A DNA stretch of 44,496 nt, taken from Micromonospora parastrephiae. GTDB taxonomy: Bacteria; Actinomycetota; Actinomycetes; Mycobacteriales; Micromonosporaceae. This document shows, one piece after another, positions 9,205-17,469 of the stretch. Positions within the stretch are counted from its first letter, which is position 1. Each line of letters opens with the position of its first letter. The stretch lies in NCBI RefSeq assembly GCF_016802865.1, contig NZ_JAEVHM010000030.1, positions 1-44,496 on the forward strand, given 5' to 3'. The notes under the pieces were generated by a model that worked only from the letters and a program-made list of their open reading frames with translations, searched no databases and was not told where the DNA came from. The position numbers and the translations under genes are program-made.

Positions 9205-9240
9205 GGAAGGGGCGGTCCGCTTCGGCGGGCCGCCCCTTCC
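9205..9240 (+). terminator. Strong terminator after msiK
   Basis: Perfect 11-bp outer stem (GGAAGGGGCGG/CCGCCCCTTCC), continued by a T-G pair and a CCGC/GCGG stem closed by a TTCG tetraloop; 14 bp past the msiK stop. Confidence 0.85.
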
Positions 9241-9357
9241 GTCGTACCGGCGGTCGGTTCTCACCCCGCGGAGCCAGCGCGGAGATGGCTCTGTGGAATG
9301 ACTCGGCTCGGCAGGTCGCGCTCGTACCGTCACGGCTTCCCGACCCGAGGAGACGCC

Positions 9358-9954
9358 GTGCCCACCGTTCCCGCCACCTCCGCCGCTCACCCCACCGGGC
9401 GTTCCCGGCCGTACCGGACGGCCCGCCTGGCCGGCCGCAGCCTCGCCTACTGCGCGACGCTGGTGCCGGTCGCCCTGTTCGCGCTGGTGACCGCCCCGCT
9501 GGGCGGAGCCGGTGCCGCCGTCGCACGGTGGCGGGCCCTGCGTAGCGGGCTGCTCGGGATGCCGCCGTCAGCCACGCCCGGCCGACGAACCGGTCCCGTC
9601 GCGGTGCTGGGCCACGCGCTGCTCAGCCTGCTCCTCGGTGCCGTGGCGCTGCTGCCGCTCGGCGTGGAGCTGCTGACGGTGTTGCGCGGCGTGCTGTACG
9701 GGGTGGTGGACCCCGGCCCGTACACCCATTCCTGGGGTGGTCCGACCCGGGCCGGAGCGTGGCTGGCGCACTTCCTCGTCGGCCTGCCGCTGTCCGCCGC
9801 CGGGCTGGCCGCGCTGATCGGCATCGCCGCCGTGCACCAACGGCTGACCCGGAGCCTCGACGGGGAACCGCGTCCACGCTGGCTGATCCCGACCGCGCTG
9901 CTGATGGCGTTGGCCGGGGCGCTGCTCTTCGTCGCGTGGACCCGTCAGATCTGA
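9358..9954 (+). CDS. Uncharacterised membrane protein
   Basis: Protein of 198 residues, not recognised. Four hydrophobic segments are visible: SLAYCATLVPVALFALVTAPLG, AVLGHALLSLLLGAVALLPLGVELL, HFLVGLPLSAAGLAALIGIAAVH and LIPTALLMALAGALLFVAW. The extracytoplasmic loop contains YGVVDPGPYTHSWGGP. The layout (paired membrane hairpins around a Trp/Gly-rich loop) is reminiscent of the membrane sensor segment seen before some actinobacterial histidine kinases, but no kinase follows. GTG 9358 is preceded by GAGGAG; the frame stays open 20 codons upstream without an SD. It lies between two strong hairpins, so it is transcribed alone. Confidence 0.7.
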   Translation: MPTVPATSAAHPTGRSRPYRTARLAGRSLAYCATLVPVALFALVTAPLGGAGAAVARWRALRSGLLGMPPSATPGRRTGPVAVLGHALLSLLLGAVALLPLGVELLTVLRGVLYGVVDPGPYTHSWGGPTRAGAWLAHFLVGLPLSAAGLAALIGIAAVHQRLTRSLDGEPRPRWLIPTALLMALAGALLFVAWTRQI

Positions 9955-9962
9955 CGGAACGA

Positions 9963-9998
9963 CGAGGCCCCCTCCCGCTGGTGCGGGAAGGGGCCTCG
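9963..9998. terminator. Bidirectional terminator between membrane gene and rlmB
   Basis: Stem of 15 pairs with one C-A mismatch (CGAGGCCCC.TCCCG / CGGGA.GGGGCCTCG) and a 6-base loop, placed 8-9 bp past both convergent stop codons. Confidence 0.8.
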
Positions 9999-10007
9999 TG
10001 GACGTCG

Positions 10008-11156
10008 TTACAGCTCGACGGCCCGCCGGCGGGCGACCTCGGCCAGGGTGACCGCGGCGGCCACGCTGGCGTTCAGCGACTCCACCTCGGAGATCATCGG
10101 AATGCTGACGGTCAGGTCACAGGTCTCCCCGACCAGCCGGGACAGCCCGCGCCCCTCGGAGCCGACCACCACCACCAGCGGACCGACCGCGGCCTCCAGG
10201 TCGTACAGGTCGGTGTCGCCGTCGGCGTCCAGGCCGACCACCATGAAGCCGGCCTCACGGCACGCCTTCAACGACCGGGTCAGGTTGGTCACCTGCGCCA
10301 CCGGCACCCGCGCGGCCGCTCCGGCGCTGGTCCGCCAGGCGGTCGCGGTGATCCCGGCGGCCCGCCGCTCGGGTACGAAGACACCCTGCGCGCCGAACGC
10401 GGCGGCCGAACGGATCACGGCACCCAGGTTGCGCGGGTCGGTGACGCCGTCCAGCGCGACCAGCAGCGGCGCCTGCTGCTCCAGGGCGGCGGCGACCATG
10501 TCGTCGAACGGCTGGTACGCGAAGGGCGGCACCTGCAACCCGACGCCCTGGTGCAGCACCCCGCCGGTCATCCGGTCCAGTTCGGCCCGGCTGATCTCCA
10601 GGTTGGCGATGCCTCGGTCGGCGGCGGTCCGGATGATCTCGTTGATCCGGTCGTCCATGTCGATGCCCTGCGCGGTGTAGAGCGCCGTTGCCGGCACCTG
10701 GGCGCGCAGCGCCTCCAGCACCGGGTTGCGCCCGACCAGCAGCTCCGGGGTGTCCTTGGAAGGGTTCGACTTGCGCCCCGGCGCGACCCGCGGACCGGTC
10801 CGGCCGGCGGGCTTACCACCCCGACCGGCGGCACCACCCCGACCGGCAGCGCCACCCCGGCCGCCCGGCACACCCCGGCCGCCGCCCTTGCCCCAGGTGG
10901 TGTCCTTGCTGCCCGGCTGACCGATCTTCGGGGGACGCCCCTCCTCGGCCGCCGCCCGACGCTCCTTGTCCTGCTTCCAGGCGGTGCGCTGGGGCAGCTT
11001 CTCGGTGCCCGAGTAACCCTTGTGCCACGGTCGCTCGTCGGCGGGCAGCGTGCGCCCCCGCCCGGCGAGGGAGTCCTTGTTCTTGCCGCCGGAGCCCTTG
11101 GGGGCACCCGCCTTCGGCGTCAGTCGCCGGCCACGGCGCTGTGAGTTGCCGGCCAT
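10008..11156 (-). CDS. rlmB: 23S rRNA (guanosine-2'-O-)-methyltransferase RlmB (SpoU/TrmH family)
   Basis: SPOUT methyltransferase of 382 residues that 2'-O-methylates a conserved guanosine of 23S rRNA (G2251 in E. coli) using AdoMet. Residues 1-135 are a basic, Gly/Arg/Pro-rich disordered extension with GGRGG-like repeats, typical of actinobacterial members. Next come the RNA-binding substrate domain ([18 protein letters not shown]) and the knotted domain with motif 1 [18 protein letters not shown], motif 2 [15 protein letters not shown] and motif 3 [18 protein letters not shown]. The ATG shares its A with the cysS stop (TGATG), so the two genes are translationally coupled. Confidence 0.94.
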   Translation of the reverse strand: MAGNSQRRGRRLTPKAGAPKGSGGKNKDSLAGRGRTLPADERPWHKGYSGTEKLPQRTAWKQDKERRAAAEEGRPPKIGQPGSKDTTWGKGGGRGVPGGRGGAAGRGGAAGRGGKPAGRTGPRVAPGRKSNPSKDTPELLVGRNPVLEALRAQVPATALYTAQGIDMDDRINEIIRTAADRGIANLEISRAELDRMTGGVLHQGVGLQVPPFAYQPFDDMVAAALEQQAPLLVALDGVTDPRNLGAVIRSAAAFGAQGVFVPERRAAGITATAWRTSAGAAARVPVAQVTNLTRSLKACREAGFMVVGLDADGDTDLYDLEAAVGPLVVVVGSEGRGLSRLVGETCDLTVSIPMISEVESLNASVAAAVTLAEVARRRAVEL

Positions 11157-12571
11157 CAGTCCTGCTCTCCAATAGTCCAACGGGGGCCCTGGGGGGTGTC
11201 CTCGACCACCACGCCGGCCAGCTTGAGCTGGTCGCGTACCGCGTCGGCGGCGGTCCAGTCCTTGCGGCCCCGGGCCTGCGCGCGCTGCTCCAGGGCCAGC
11301 GCGATCAGGGAGTCCACCACGGCACGCAGGTCATCCGAGCGGCCGCCACCGGTCCAGGCCGGGTCGAGGGGGTCGATGCCGAGGATATCCAGCATTGCCC
11401 GCACCGCGGCCAGGGTGGTGCGGACGGTCACATCGTCGCCGGCGCTGAGCGCCGTGTTGCCGTCCCGGATGTGCTGTTGCAGCACGGCCAGGGCGGCGGA
11501 CGTGTTGAGGTCGTCGTCCATGGCGGCGACGAAGCCGGCCGGAAGCTCGCCGAACTGCCCGGCACCGACCTGCTCGGCGGCTCGCTGCACGAAACCCTCG
11601 ATCCGGCGGTACGCGGTGGCCGCGTCGCGCAGCGAATCCTCCGAGTAGTCGATCACGGAGCGGTAGTGGGCGGCGGCGTAGTAGTAGCGCAGCTCCACCG
11701 GCCGCACCCCCAGCGACTCCACGTACGCCAGGCCCAGCGCGTTCCCCGCCGACTTGCCCATCTTGGCCCCGCCGATGTTGAGCAGCCCGTGGTGCACCCA
11801 GTAGCGGGCGAACGGCAGCCCGGCCGCCTGGGACTGGGCGATCTCGTTCTCGTGGTGCGGGAACGTCAGGTCCAGTCCGCCGCCGTGGATGTCGAACTCG
11901 GCGCCCAGGTACCGCCAGCACATGGCAGAGCACTCGATGTGCCAGCCCGGGCGACCCAGCCCCCACGGCGACGGCCAGTAGGCGTCGGCCGGCTCCTCCG
12001 GCTTGGCGCCCTTCCAGAGCGCGAAGTCGCGCGGATCCCGTTTGCCCCGGTCGGGGGCGTCGCCGGCCGACTGCATCGCGTCCGGGGACTGACCTGACAA
12101 CGACCCGTACGCCGGCCAGGACGCCACGTCGAAGTAGACGTCACCGGAGCCGTCGGTGGCCGGGTAGGCGTGCCCGTCACCGATCAATTTTGTGATCAGC
12201 TCGTGCATCTCCGGGATGTGGCCGGTGGCGCGCGGCTCGTAGGTGGGGGCCAGCACGTTCAGCGCCCGGTACGACTCGGCGAGGATCAACTCGTTGGCGT
12301 ACGCGATCGACCAGAACGGCCGGCCCTGCTCACCAGCCTTGACCAGGATCTTGTCGTCGATGTCGGTCAGGTTGCGGATGAAGGTGACCTCGTAACCGGC
12401 GGCCAGCAGCCAGCGGCGCAGCACGTCATAGTTGACGCCGGAGCGAAGGTGGCCGATGTGCGGCGGAGACTGAAGGGTGAGACCACACAAGTAGACCCCC
12501 ACCTTGCCGGCTTCCCGCGGGACGAAGTCCCGCACCGATCGGGTGGCGGTGTCATACATGCGTAGCGTCAC
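11156..12571 (-). CDS. cysS: Cysteinyl-tRNA synthetase
   Basis: Class I aminoacyl-tRNA synthetase of 471 residues that charges tRNA-Cys. It has the HIGH motif in [10 protein letters not shown], the KMSKS equivalent KMGKS, the zinc-ligand region [12 protein letters not shown] and [13 protein letters not shown], and the C-terminal DALR-type helical domain ending in WTIGEQD. The KMSKS variant and 471-residue length fit CysS rather than the shorter paralogue MshC of mycothiol synthesis. GTG 12571 ([13 protein letters not shown]) is the family-typical start; it has no SD but a TACCCT -10-like box 6 bases upstream, so the mRNA may be leaderless. It forms an operon with rlmB. Confidence 0.95.
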   Translation of the reverse strand: MTLRMYDTATRSVRDFVPREAGKVGVYLCGLTLQSPPHIGHLRSGVNYDVLRRWLLAAGYEVTFIRNLTDIDDKILVKAGEQGRPFWSIAYANELILAESYRALNVLAPTYEPRATGHIPEMHELITKLIGDGHAYPATDGSGDVYFDVASWPAYGSLSGQSPDAMQSAGDAPDRGKRDPRDFALWKGAKPEEPADAYWPSPWGLGRPGWHIECSAMCWRYLGAEFDIHGGGLDLTFPHHENEIAQSQAAGLPFARYWVHHGLLNIGGAKMGKSAGNALGLAYVESLGVRPVELRYYYAAAHYRSVIDYSEDSLRDAATAYRRIEGFVQRAAEQVGAGQFGELPAGFVAAMDDDLNTSAALAVLQQHIRDGNTALSAGDDVTVRTTLAAVRAMLDILGIDPLDPAWTGGGRSDDLRAVVDSLIALALEQRAQARGRKDWTAADAVRDQLKLAGVVVEDTPQGPRWTIGEQD

Positions 12572-12577
12572 CGTACA

Positions 12578-12583
12578 AGGGTA
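12578..12583 (-). promoter_or_regulatory. Candidate -10 box (TACCCT) for leaderless cysS mRNA
   Basis: TACCCT fits TANNNT and lies 6 bases before GTG 12571. The 63-bp cysS-iclR gap must hold both divergent promoters. Confidence 0.45.
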
Positions 12584-12621
12584 GCCGTCCACGCCTGTCC
12601 GGGTCCGCCGGTGCCGGGTCG

Positions 12622-12627
12622 TACGCT
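12622..12627 (+). promoter_or_regulatory. Candidate -10 box (TACGCT) for iclR
   Basis: TACGCT ends 7 bases before GTG 12635, again with no SD, suggesting a leaderless transcript opposite to cysS. Confidence 0.35.
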
Positions 12628-12634
12628 GCCAGGC

Positions 12635-13376
12635 GTGGATGCGACCGCACGCTCCGGTGAACCACCCGCCCGCGCCGGCAACTCCGACGCCGACGCGGGC
12701 CTGGCCGACGCGGTCGCGGGTCCGGTCGTTGCGACCGTCGGGCGGGGCGGGGAGATGGCGCAGACGCTGGACCGGGGACTGCGGCTGCTGCACCTGGTCG
12801 CCGACGCACCGGGCGGGCTGACCGTCACCGAGGTCGCGACCCGGCTCGGCATCGGCCGGGCCGCCGTCTACCGGCTGGTCGGTCCACTGACCGGGCACGG
12901 GATGCTGCGCCGCGACGCCGACGGGCGGCTCCGCCTCGGCGCCGGGGTGCTGCACCTGGCCCGACGTGCCCAACCCCTGCTCGCCGAGGGTGCCCTGCCG
13001 GCCCTGCGTCGGCTCGCCGAGCAGGCCGGTGCGACCGCGCACCTGACCGTGGTCGAGGGTGGAGAGGGCGTCGCACTGGCCGTGGTCGAGCCCAGCTGGA
13101 CGTCGTTCCACGTCGCGTACCGCACGGGGGCGCGGCATCCGCTGGAGCGGGGGGGCGGCAGGGCGGGCCATCCTGGCCGGCCGCGCCGGGGTGGCGGAAC
13201 CGGTGAGCAGCAGTGGCGAGTTGCAGTCCGGGGCGTACGGGGTGGCCGCGCCGGTGCTCGGCGTACCCGGGCTGGAGGCGAGCGTCGGCGTGGTCGCGCT
13301 CGCCCCGTTGGACGTCGGCCTGGTCGGCCCCCAGGTGTTGGCCGCCGCCACGGCCGTCGCCGCCGCCCTCCGCTGA
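12635..13376 (+). CDS. IclR family regulator, frameshifted as sequenced
   Basis: DNA-binding regulator with an N-terminal winged HTH (MAQTLDRGLRLLHLVADAPGG ... LTVTEVATRLGIGRAAVYRLV) and a C-terminal IclR effector domain. The frame breaks after ARHPLERG at a run of seven G (13149-13155). In the frame that remains open the family sequence resumes exactly: GAAGRAILAGRAGVAEPV ... AATAVAAALR, ending at 13376. One G too many explains it. The intact product would be about 246 residues from GTG 12635; ATG 12755 is an alternative that starts at the HTH. Target genes are unknown; it is divergent from cysS. Confidence 0.8.
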
Positions 13377-13396
13377 CCACCCGATCAACTGCCCGA

Positions 13397-13483
13397 GGCT
13401 TTGATCAACTCGGGTTCATGGAAAGCGGGGCGTCGCAGCGCTCGCGACAGCCCGATTTCCATGAACGCGAGTGGATCAAAGCC
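13397..13483. repeat. Long imperfect hairpin repeat, copy 1
   Basis: An 87-base inverted repeat: the outer arms GGCTTTGATC/GATCAAAGCC are perfect, then ACTCG..TTCATGGAAA pairs imperfectly with TTTCCATGAA..CGAGT, and the centre GTCGC/GCGAC closes the hairpin. It looks like a dispersed extragenic palindrome. A related copy lies on the other side of the next gene (14801-14878). Confidence 0.8.
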
Positions 13484-13601
13484 GCTGCCATACCACGATC
13501 GGCAGGTGGTCTCGCGGTTGTCCACAGGTGCCGCTGAGGGCTCAGGTCGGGTTGTCCACAAGGGTTTCGACGGGTGGGAGGCGTTCGGCACGCTGCTCGA
13601 C

Positions 13602-14777
13602 ATGCCACCTCGTCCGCACCGACCCGACGCCCTGACCTGGCAGGTCTTCCGCGGCTCCGACGCTGTCCGGGACGGCCTTCTCAGCGAGCATCAGTTGCGC
13701 AGCGCCGCGTGGGTGCGGCTACGCCACGACATCTACGCCGACGCGCGACTGGAACGCGACCACGCCCTGGCCTGTCGCGCCACCCTCCTTCGGCTACCGC
13801 CCGGCGTGGTGGTCGGGGGCCCGTCGGCCGCCTACCTGCACGGCATCGAACACGCCGCCACCTTCACCGATGACGTGCACGTCGTCGTGCCCCGGCAACT
13901 GCGGGTCGGCGCACAGCGTGGCCTCCGCGTACACGTCAACGCCTTCACCCCGCCCTTCGACATCGGGCCGAGACAGCCGGCCGAGTTCCCCTCGGGCGCC
14001 AGCCGGCCGACGAGCACGGCCCGACCACCGAGCGCGTCGCATCCACCGAGCACGCCCCGGCGAAGCACGGCCCGCCCTCCGATCACGGCACGTCTGGCGG
14101 GGCAATTACCGAACGTCGGGACGTCCCCACGCCCGGCCGGGCCGCCGCCCCGACAGGACGCCGTGGTGGCCGAGCCGGGCAGCACCGTGGCACCCGGCCA
14201 CGGCCTGATGCCGGCCCCCACGCTGACGCCCGTCTGCGGTCCGGGTGGACCGATTCCCCGCTCCGACCCCGGCCGGGCCGCCTGGGAGACGGCCGTCTGG
14301 CTCGATCCGGTCCGCGCGGTCACGATCGTCGACTCGCTGCTCGGACAAGGGTTGACCGACCGCGCCGCACTGACCGGGATCGCCGCGCGCAACGCGAATC
14401 GGCCTGGCGGACGACGCGCACAGTGGCTCTTCGATCTGACTGACGCCGGAGCCCAGTCCCCGCCGGAATCGCAGTTGCGGGTGCGGTTGGTACTCGGCGG
14501 GCTGCCGCGCCCCAGCGTCCAACATCCGGTACGCCTGCCCAACGGCGTCGTACTGCACCCCGATCTGGCGTGGCCGGAGTATCGGGTAGCGGTCGAGTAC
14601 GACGGACAATGGCATGCGGACGCGGATCAGCTGCACCGCGACCGCCGGCGGCTGAACCTGCTCGTCAGCGCGGGTTGGCTGGTGCTGCATGTGACCAGCC
14701 GACGCCTGCACGCCGAGTTCCCGGCAGTGCTCCGCGAGGTGCGCGCCGCTTTGGTCGCCCGCGGCTGGCGTCGGTGA
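13602..14777 (+). CDS. DUF559 nuclease-like protein with a disordered insertion
   Basis: Protein of about 391 residues. The C-terminal domain, PNGVVLHPDLAWPEYRVAVEYDGQWH followed by RDRRRLNLLVSAGWLVLHV, is DUF559, a PD-(D/E)XK/Vsr-like endonuclease fold with D and E-x-D positions visible. The N-terminal part (VFRGSDAVRDGLLSEHQLRSAAWVRLRHDIYAD) resembles the AbiEi-like helical domain that starts these proteins. Between them, residues about 130-225 are Pro/Arg/Ser/Thr-rich low complexity, apparently inserted where relatives pass directly to the RTAWETAVWLDP segment. No good SD precedes ATG 13602; a GGGAGG lies about 20 bases away. Function unknown. Related repeats flank it. Confidence 0.75.
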   Translation: MPPRPHRPDALTWQVFRGSDAVRDGLLSEHQLRSAAWVRLRHDIYADARLERDHALACRATLLRLPPGVVVGGPSAAYLHGIEHAATFTDDVHVVVPRQLRVGAQRGLRVHVNAFTPPFDIGPRQPAEFPSGASRPTSTARPPSASHPPSTPRRSTARPPITARLAGQLPNVGTSPRPAGPPPRQDAVVAEPGSTVAPGHGLMPAPTLTPVCGPGGPIPRSDPGRAAWETAVWLDPVRAVTIVDSLLGQGLTDRAALTGIAARNANRPGGRRAQWLFDLTDAGAQSPPESQLRVRLVLGGLPRPSVQHPVRLPNGVVLHPDLAWPEYRVAVEYDGQWHADADQLHRDRRRLNLLVSAGWLVLHVTSRRLHAEFPAVLREVRAALVARGWRR

Positions 14778-14800
14778 TCCCCCGGACCCGACCAGGCGGA

Positions 14801-14878
14801 ATCATCTCGCGTTCCTGGAAACCGTGCTGTCCCGCGAGGGTTGACACCCCGTCCTCAAGGAATCCGAGTCGATCAAGG
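14801..14878. repeat. Degenerate hairpin repeat, copy 2
   Basis: Inverted repeat with left arm ATCATCTCGCGTTCCTGGAA and right arm complementary to CCTTGATCGACTCGGATTCC. Both arms resemble the arms of the 13397-13483 element but are more diverged. It starts 24 bp after the DUF559 stop. Confidence 0.65.
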
Positions 14879-14880
14879 TT

Positions 14881-14912
14881 GGGGCCCGGTCGACCGTGGT
14901 CGACCGGGCCCC
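14881..14912 (-). terminator. Terminator of the subtilase gene
   Basis: Perfect 15-bp stem (GGGGCCCGGTCGACC and its complement) with a 2-base centre, 12 bp past the peptidase stop codon. Confidence 0.85.
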
Positions 14913-14923
14913 GAGGCGGTGCC

Positions 14924-16636
14924 TTACGGGCGGGCGCTCGGCTTGAGCGGGGTGTTCACCGCCGCGTAGGCGTCGACGATGCCGTACCCGTAGAAGCCGT
15001 TGAAGTTGACCCCACCGGCGCAGTACGCGTCGTAGGTCTCGTCACGGCCCTCGTTGCGGTACTGCTGCAGGCGCGGCTCCGGGCAGGCGTGCTCGGCGGC
15101 CGTGCGGTAGAGGTGCTGCTCGACCAGGTCCGGCGACATCCCGAAGCCACCCCGGCTCTGCGGCTTGCCGTACCGGCTGACGATCAGCGCGGCCACCCCG
15201 GCGGCGTGCGGGGACGCCATCGAGGTGCCCTGGAGATAGGTGTAGTAGCCGCACTCACCGTTGGCCTTGCACTGCTTGAAGACCTCATTGGCGATCCGCG
15301 GGTCGATGTTGCCGTCCGCGTCCACCCGGGGGTCCGGGATGGTCGGCGAGATCGGCTCCTCCTGGAGCACCTTCAGCGGGTACGTGGAGAGGATCATGTT
15401 GGCCGGGCTCCGGGAGGTGTCCGTGCCGAAGCCGTCCCGGAACCAACCGCCCGGCGCGGCGACCGAGATCTGCTCGGTGCCGTAGTTGGAGAAGTCCGAC
15501 TTCTTGCCGGACGGGCCGACCGACGACACCCCGATCACGTGCGGGCCCTCGGTGGGCATGTCCCAGCAGCTCTCGTTGTCGATAGGCCGGGGGTACGGGA
15601 CGGCGCCGTAGTCGGGGCTCGTCACGTCGGTGCGGGGTGCGCCCAGGTCCTCGTTGTTGTTGCCGAGCGCGCCGACCAGGGTGACGCCCTTGTTGTGGGC
15701 GAAGACCAGGGCCCGCTTCATCGCCTTGATGATGGCCCGCTGCTCGGCCTGGTCCTCGGGAGAGTCCGCCGGGTTGGCGGTGCAGTTGTAGAGCCACGGG
15801 TCGACGTAGAACGACATGTTGACCACGTCGATCCCGGTCCGGCCGGCGTAGACGAGGGCGTTGACGACCGGGTCGAGGAAGAAGTAGCCGGAGTCCTGGC
15901 CACCCTTCAGCTCGACCAGCGAGACGTTCGGGGCGACACCGGAGAGGCCGAAGCCGTTGGCGGCGGCGCCGATGGTGCCCGCCACGTGGGTGCCGTGCCC
16001 GCCGTCGTCGGTGCCCACCGCGTCGAGGCAGCTCGGCACCTCGCAGGGACCGTCCACGTCGGTCAGGTCCGGCGCGAAGTTGCGCGACAGCGCCCAGTTG
16101 AAGTTCGGCGCGATGTCCGGGTTGCTGGCGTCGACGCCGGTGTCCAGCACGCCGACGGTCACCCGACGGTCGCCCGGCTCGATCTTGCGCGCCTTGTCGG
16201 CCCGGATCATCTCCAGGCCCCACAGCTTCTCGTCGAGCGGGTCCAGCTTGGCGCCCTTCCGGGCAGCGGCACCGGCGGCGGCCGTGGCGGCCGTCAGGTG
16301 CTCCTGCTCGACGCGGTCCAGCTTCGGCTTGCGGCCGATGGCCTTCTGCTCGGCGGCGCCGATCAGGCTCGGGGCGGCGGTCGCCCGGGTCGCGAAGTCG
16401 GCCCGGTCGCTGGTCACCTGGAACATGCCGACCTCGTCGGACCGGGACACCACCGTGCCACCGGCTGCCCGGATCGCGGCGACGGCCGTGTCGGCGGCGA
16501 CGCCGTCCTCCGCGACGACGGTGAAGGTGCGGGAGTTGCTCGGCGCGGCGCTGGCTGGTACGCCCAGGCCCGCTGCCGTAATTGCCAGCACTGCCGCGGT
16601 CGCGACGGCGCCGGCGGTGAAGCGCTTGCTCACCAC
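14924..16636 (-). CDS. Secreted S8 family serine peptidase (subtilase)
   Basis: Subtilisin-like protease of 570 residues. The signal peptide KRFTAGAVATAAVLAITAAGLGVPASA ends at about residue 30 and directs secretion. An inhibitor-I9-like propeptide follows (about 35-100). The catalytic triad is visible: Asp165 in VGVLDTGVD, His214 in GHGTHVAG, and Ser in GTSMASPHAAGVAAL, with oxyanion Asn in VGALGNNNED. Cys pairs (CEVPSCL, QCKANGECGYY, CPEP...CAGG) suggest disulphides after export. GTG 16636 follows GAGAGGATCCGAT; a second GTG is next to it. It is probably transcribed alone, with its own terminator. Substrate unknown, likely extracellular protein. Confidence 0.93.
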   Translation of the reverse strand: MVSKRFTAGAVATAAVLAITAAGLGVPASAAPSNSRTFTVVAEDGVAADTAVAAIRAAGGTVVSRSDEVGMFQVTSDRADFATRATAAPSLIGAAEQKAIGRKPKLDRVEQEHLTAATAAAGAAARKGAKLDPLDEKLWGLEMIRADKARKIEPGDRRVTVGVLDTGVDASNPDIAPNFNWALSRNFAPDLTDVDGPCEVPSCLDAVGTDDGGHGTHVAGTIGAAANGFGLSGVAPNVSLVELKGGQDSGYFFLDPVVNALVYAGRTGIDVVNMSFYVDPWLYNCTANPADSPEDQAEQRAIIKAMKRALVFAHNKGVTLVGALGNNNEDLGAPRTDVTSPDYGAVPYPRPIDNESCWDMPTEGPHVIGVSSVGPSGKKSDFSNYGTEQISVAAPGGWFRDGFGTDTSRSPANMILSTYPLKVLQEEPISPTIPDPRVDADGNIDPRIANEVFKQCKANGECGYYTYLQGTSMASPHAAGVAALIVSRYGKPQSRGGFGMSPDLVEQHLYRTAAEHACPEPRLQQYRNEGRDETYDAYCAGGVNFNGFYGYGIVDAYAAVNTPLKPSARP

Positions 16637-16730
16637 ATCGGATCCTCTCGTTGAGGGACGTGGCAGCCATCACACAGCACCCGGCGGGTTTATGCCAGGT
16701 GAACGTCCGTTATAGCGGTGAATCTCTCGT

Positions 16731-17465
16731 TCATCCGCCCGGCTCGATAGACGCTTCCACCCGGTCGGACGGCCTCGCCGGTAGATCGGCGAGCGCTGCC
16801 GGCAGGTCGGCCAGGGTGGACACCTCGGCGTCCGGTGGGCGTCCGGCCGGGCGCGGCAGGCCGTGCCGGTTCAACCACACCGAGCGCAGGCCGGCTCGCC
16901 GGGGCGCCACCACGTCGTGCTCCCACGAGTCACCGACGTACACGATCTGCGCGGCCGGCACGCCGGCCGCCGCGACCACCGCCGCGTAGAACTCGGGGGC
17001 GGGTTTCTTGGGCACGCCGTTCTCGTGCGCGTACACCTCGAAGGCGAACTGGCCGGCGAGCCCGCAGCGTTCGGCGCGGCTGTTGCCGTTGGTGGCGAAG
17101 CCCAGCGTGTACCGGGAGCGCAGGGCGGTCAGCGCCGTTGGCACGTCCGGGAAGGGCCGGGTGAGGGCGAACCGCCGGGCGAAGAAGAGGGCGGCGGCCT
17201 CGTCCAGGTGGTCGTCGTTCAGGCCGGCTCGGGCCAGCGACCGGGCCAGCGCGGCACGGCGGATCTCGGCGACCGGGGCGGCGCTCAGCTCGCCGAAGAC
17301 CGCGCCCCAGTCCGACTCCAGTTCGGCGAGGGACACGTCGGCCGCCACCGGCGTGCGCCGCCGCATCTCGTCGAGGACGGCCATCAGCCCACCGGTCACC
17401 GCCGGGCGCAGATCGAGCAGGGTCTCGTCGGCGTCGAACACCACGGTGGTCAGCACGGCATCCAC
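16731..17465 (-). CDS. HAD family hydrolase
   Basis: Haloacid-dehalogenase superfamily phosphatase of 244 residues. Motif I is FDADETLLD (nucleophile Asp at about 10, the variant DxDxT with E), motif II GFATNGNS, motif III Lys in PKKPAPEFY, motif IV VGDSWEHDVV. The helical cap between motifs I and II is the C1 type. Substrate unknown. GTG 17465 lies 5 bp from the stop codon side of the EamA gene, so the two form an operon with the transporter first. The start is preceded by GGTGAGACG. Confidence 0.88.
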   Translation of the reverse strand: MDAVLTTVVFDADETLLDLRPAVTGGLMAVLDEMRRRTPVAADVSLAELESDWGAVFGELSAAPVAEIRRAALARSLARAGLNDDHLDEAAALFFARRFALTRPFPDVPTALTALRSRYTLGFATNGNSRAERCGLAGQFAFEVYAHENGVPKKPAPEFYAAVVAAAGVPAAQIVYVGDSWEHDVVAPRRAGLRSVWLNRHGLPRPAGRPPDAEVSTLADLPAALADLPARPSDRVEASIEPGG

Positions 17466-17469
17466 CGTC

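Noticed and set aside
11156..12571. Assignment as MshC (mycothiol ligase)
   Set aside because: Length of 471 residues, the KMGKS motif and linkage to rlmB fit CysS; MshC is about 410 residues.
12600..12640. T-box or other riboswitch controlling cysS
   Set aside because: The 63-bp gap is too short, cysS appears leaderless, and no specifier stem or T-box sequence is visible.
13397..13483. CRISPR-like repeat
   Set aside because: It is one inverted hairpin, not a set of direct repeats with regular spacers, and no cas genes are present.
13397..14878. Insertion sequence or integron cassette
   Set aside because: No transposase or integrase gene and no target-site duplication was found around the flanking repeats.
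14570..16654. 694-codon plus-strand open frame
   Set aside because: Antisense to the subtilase gene, whose catalytic triad and signal peptide are plain.
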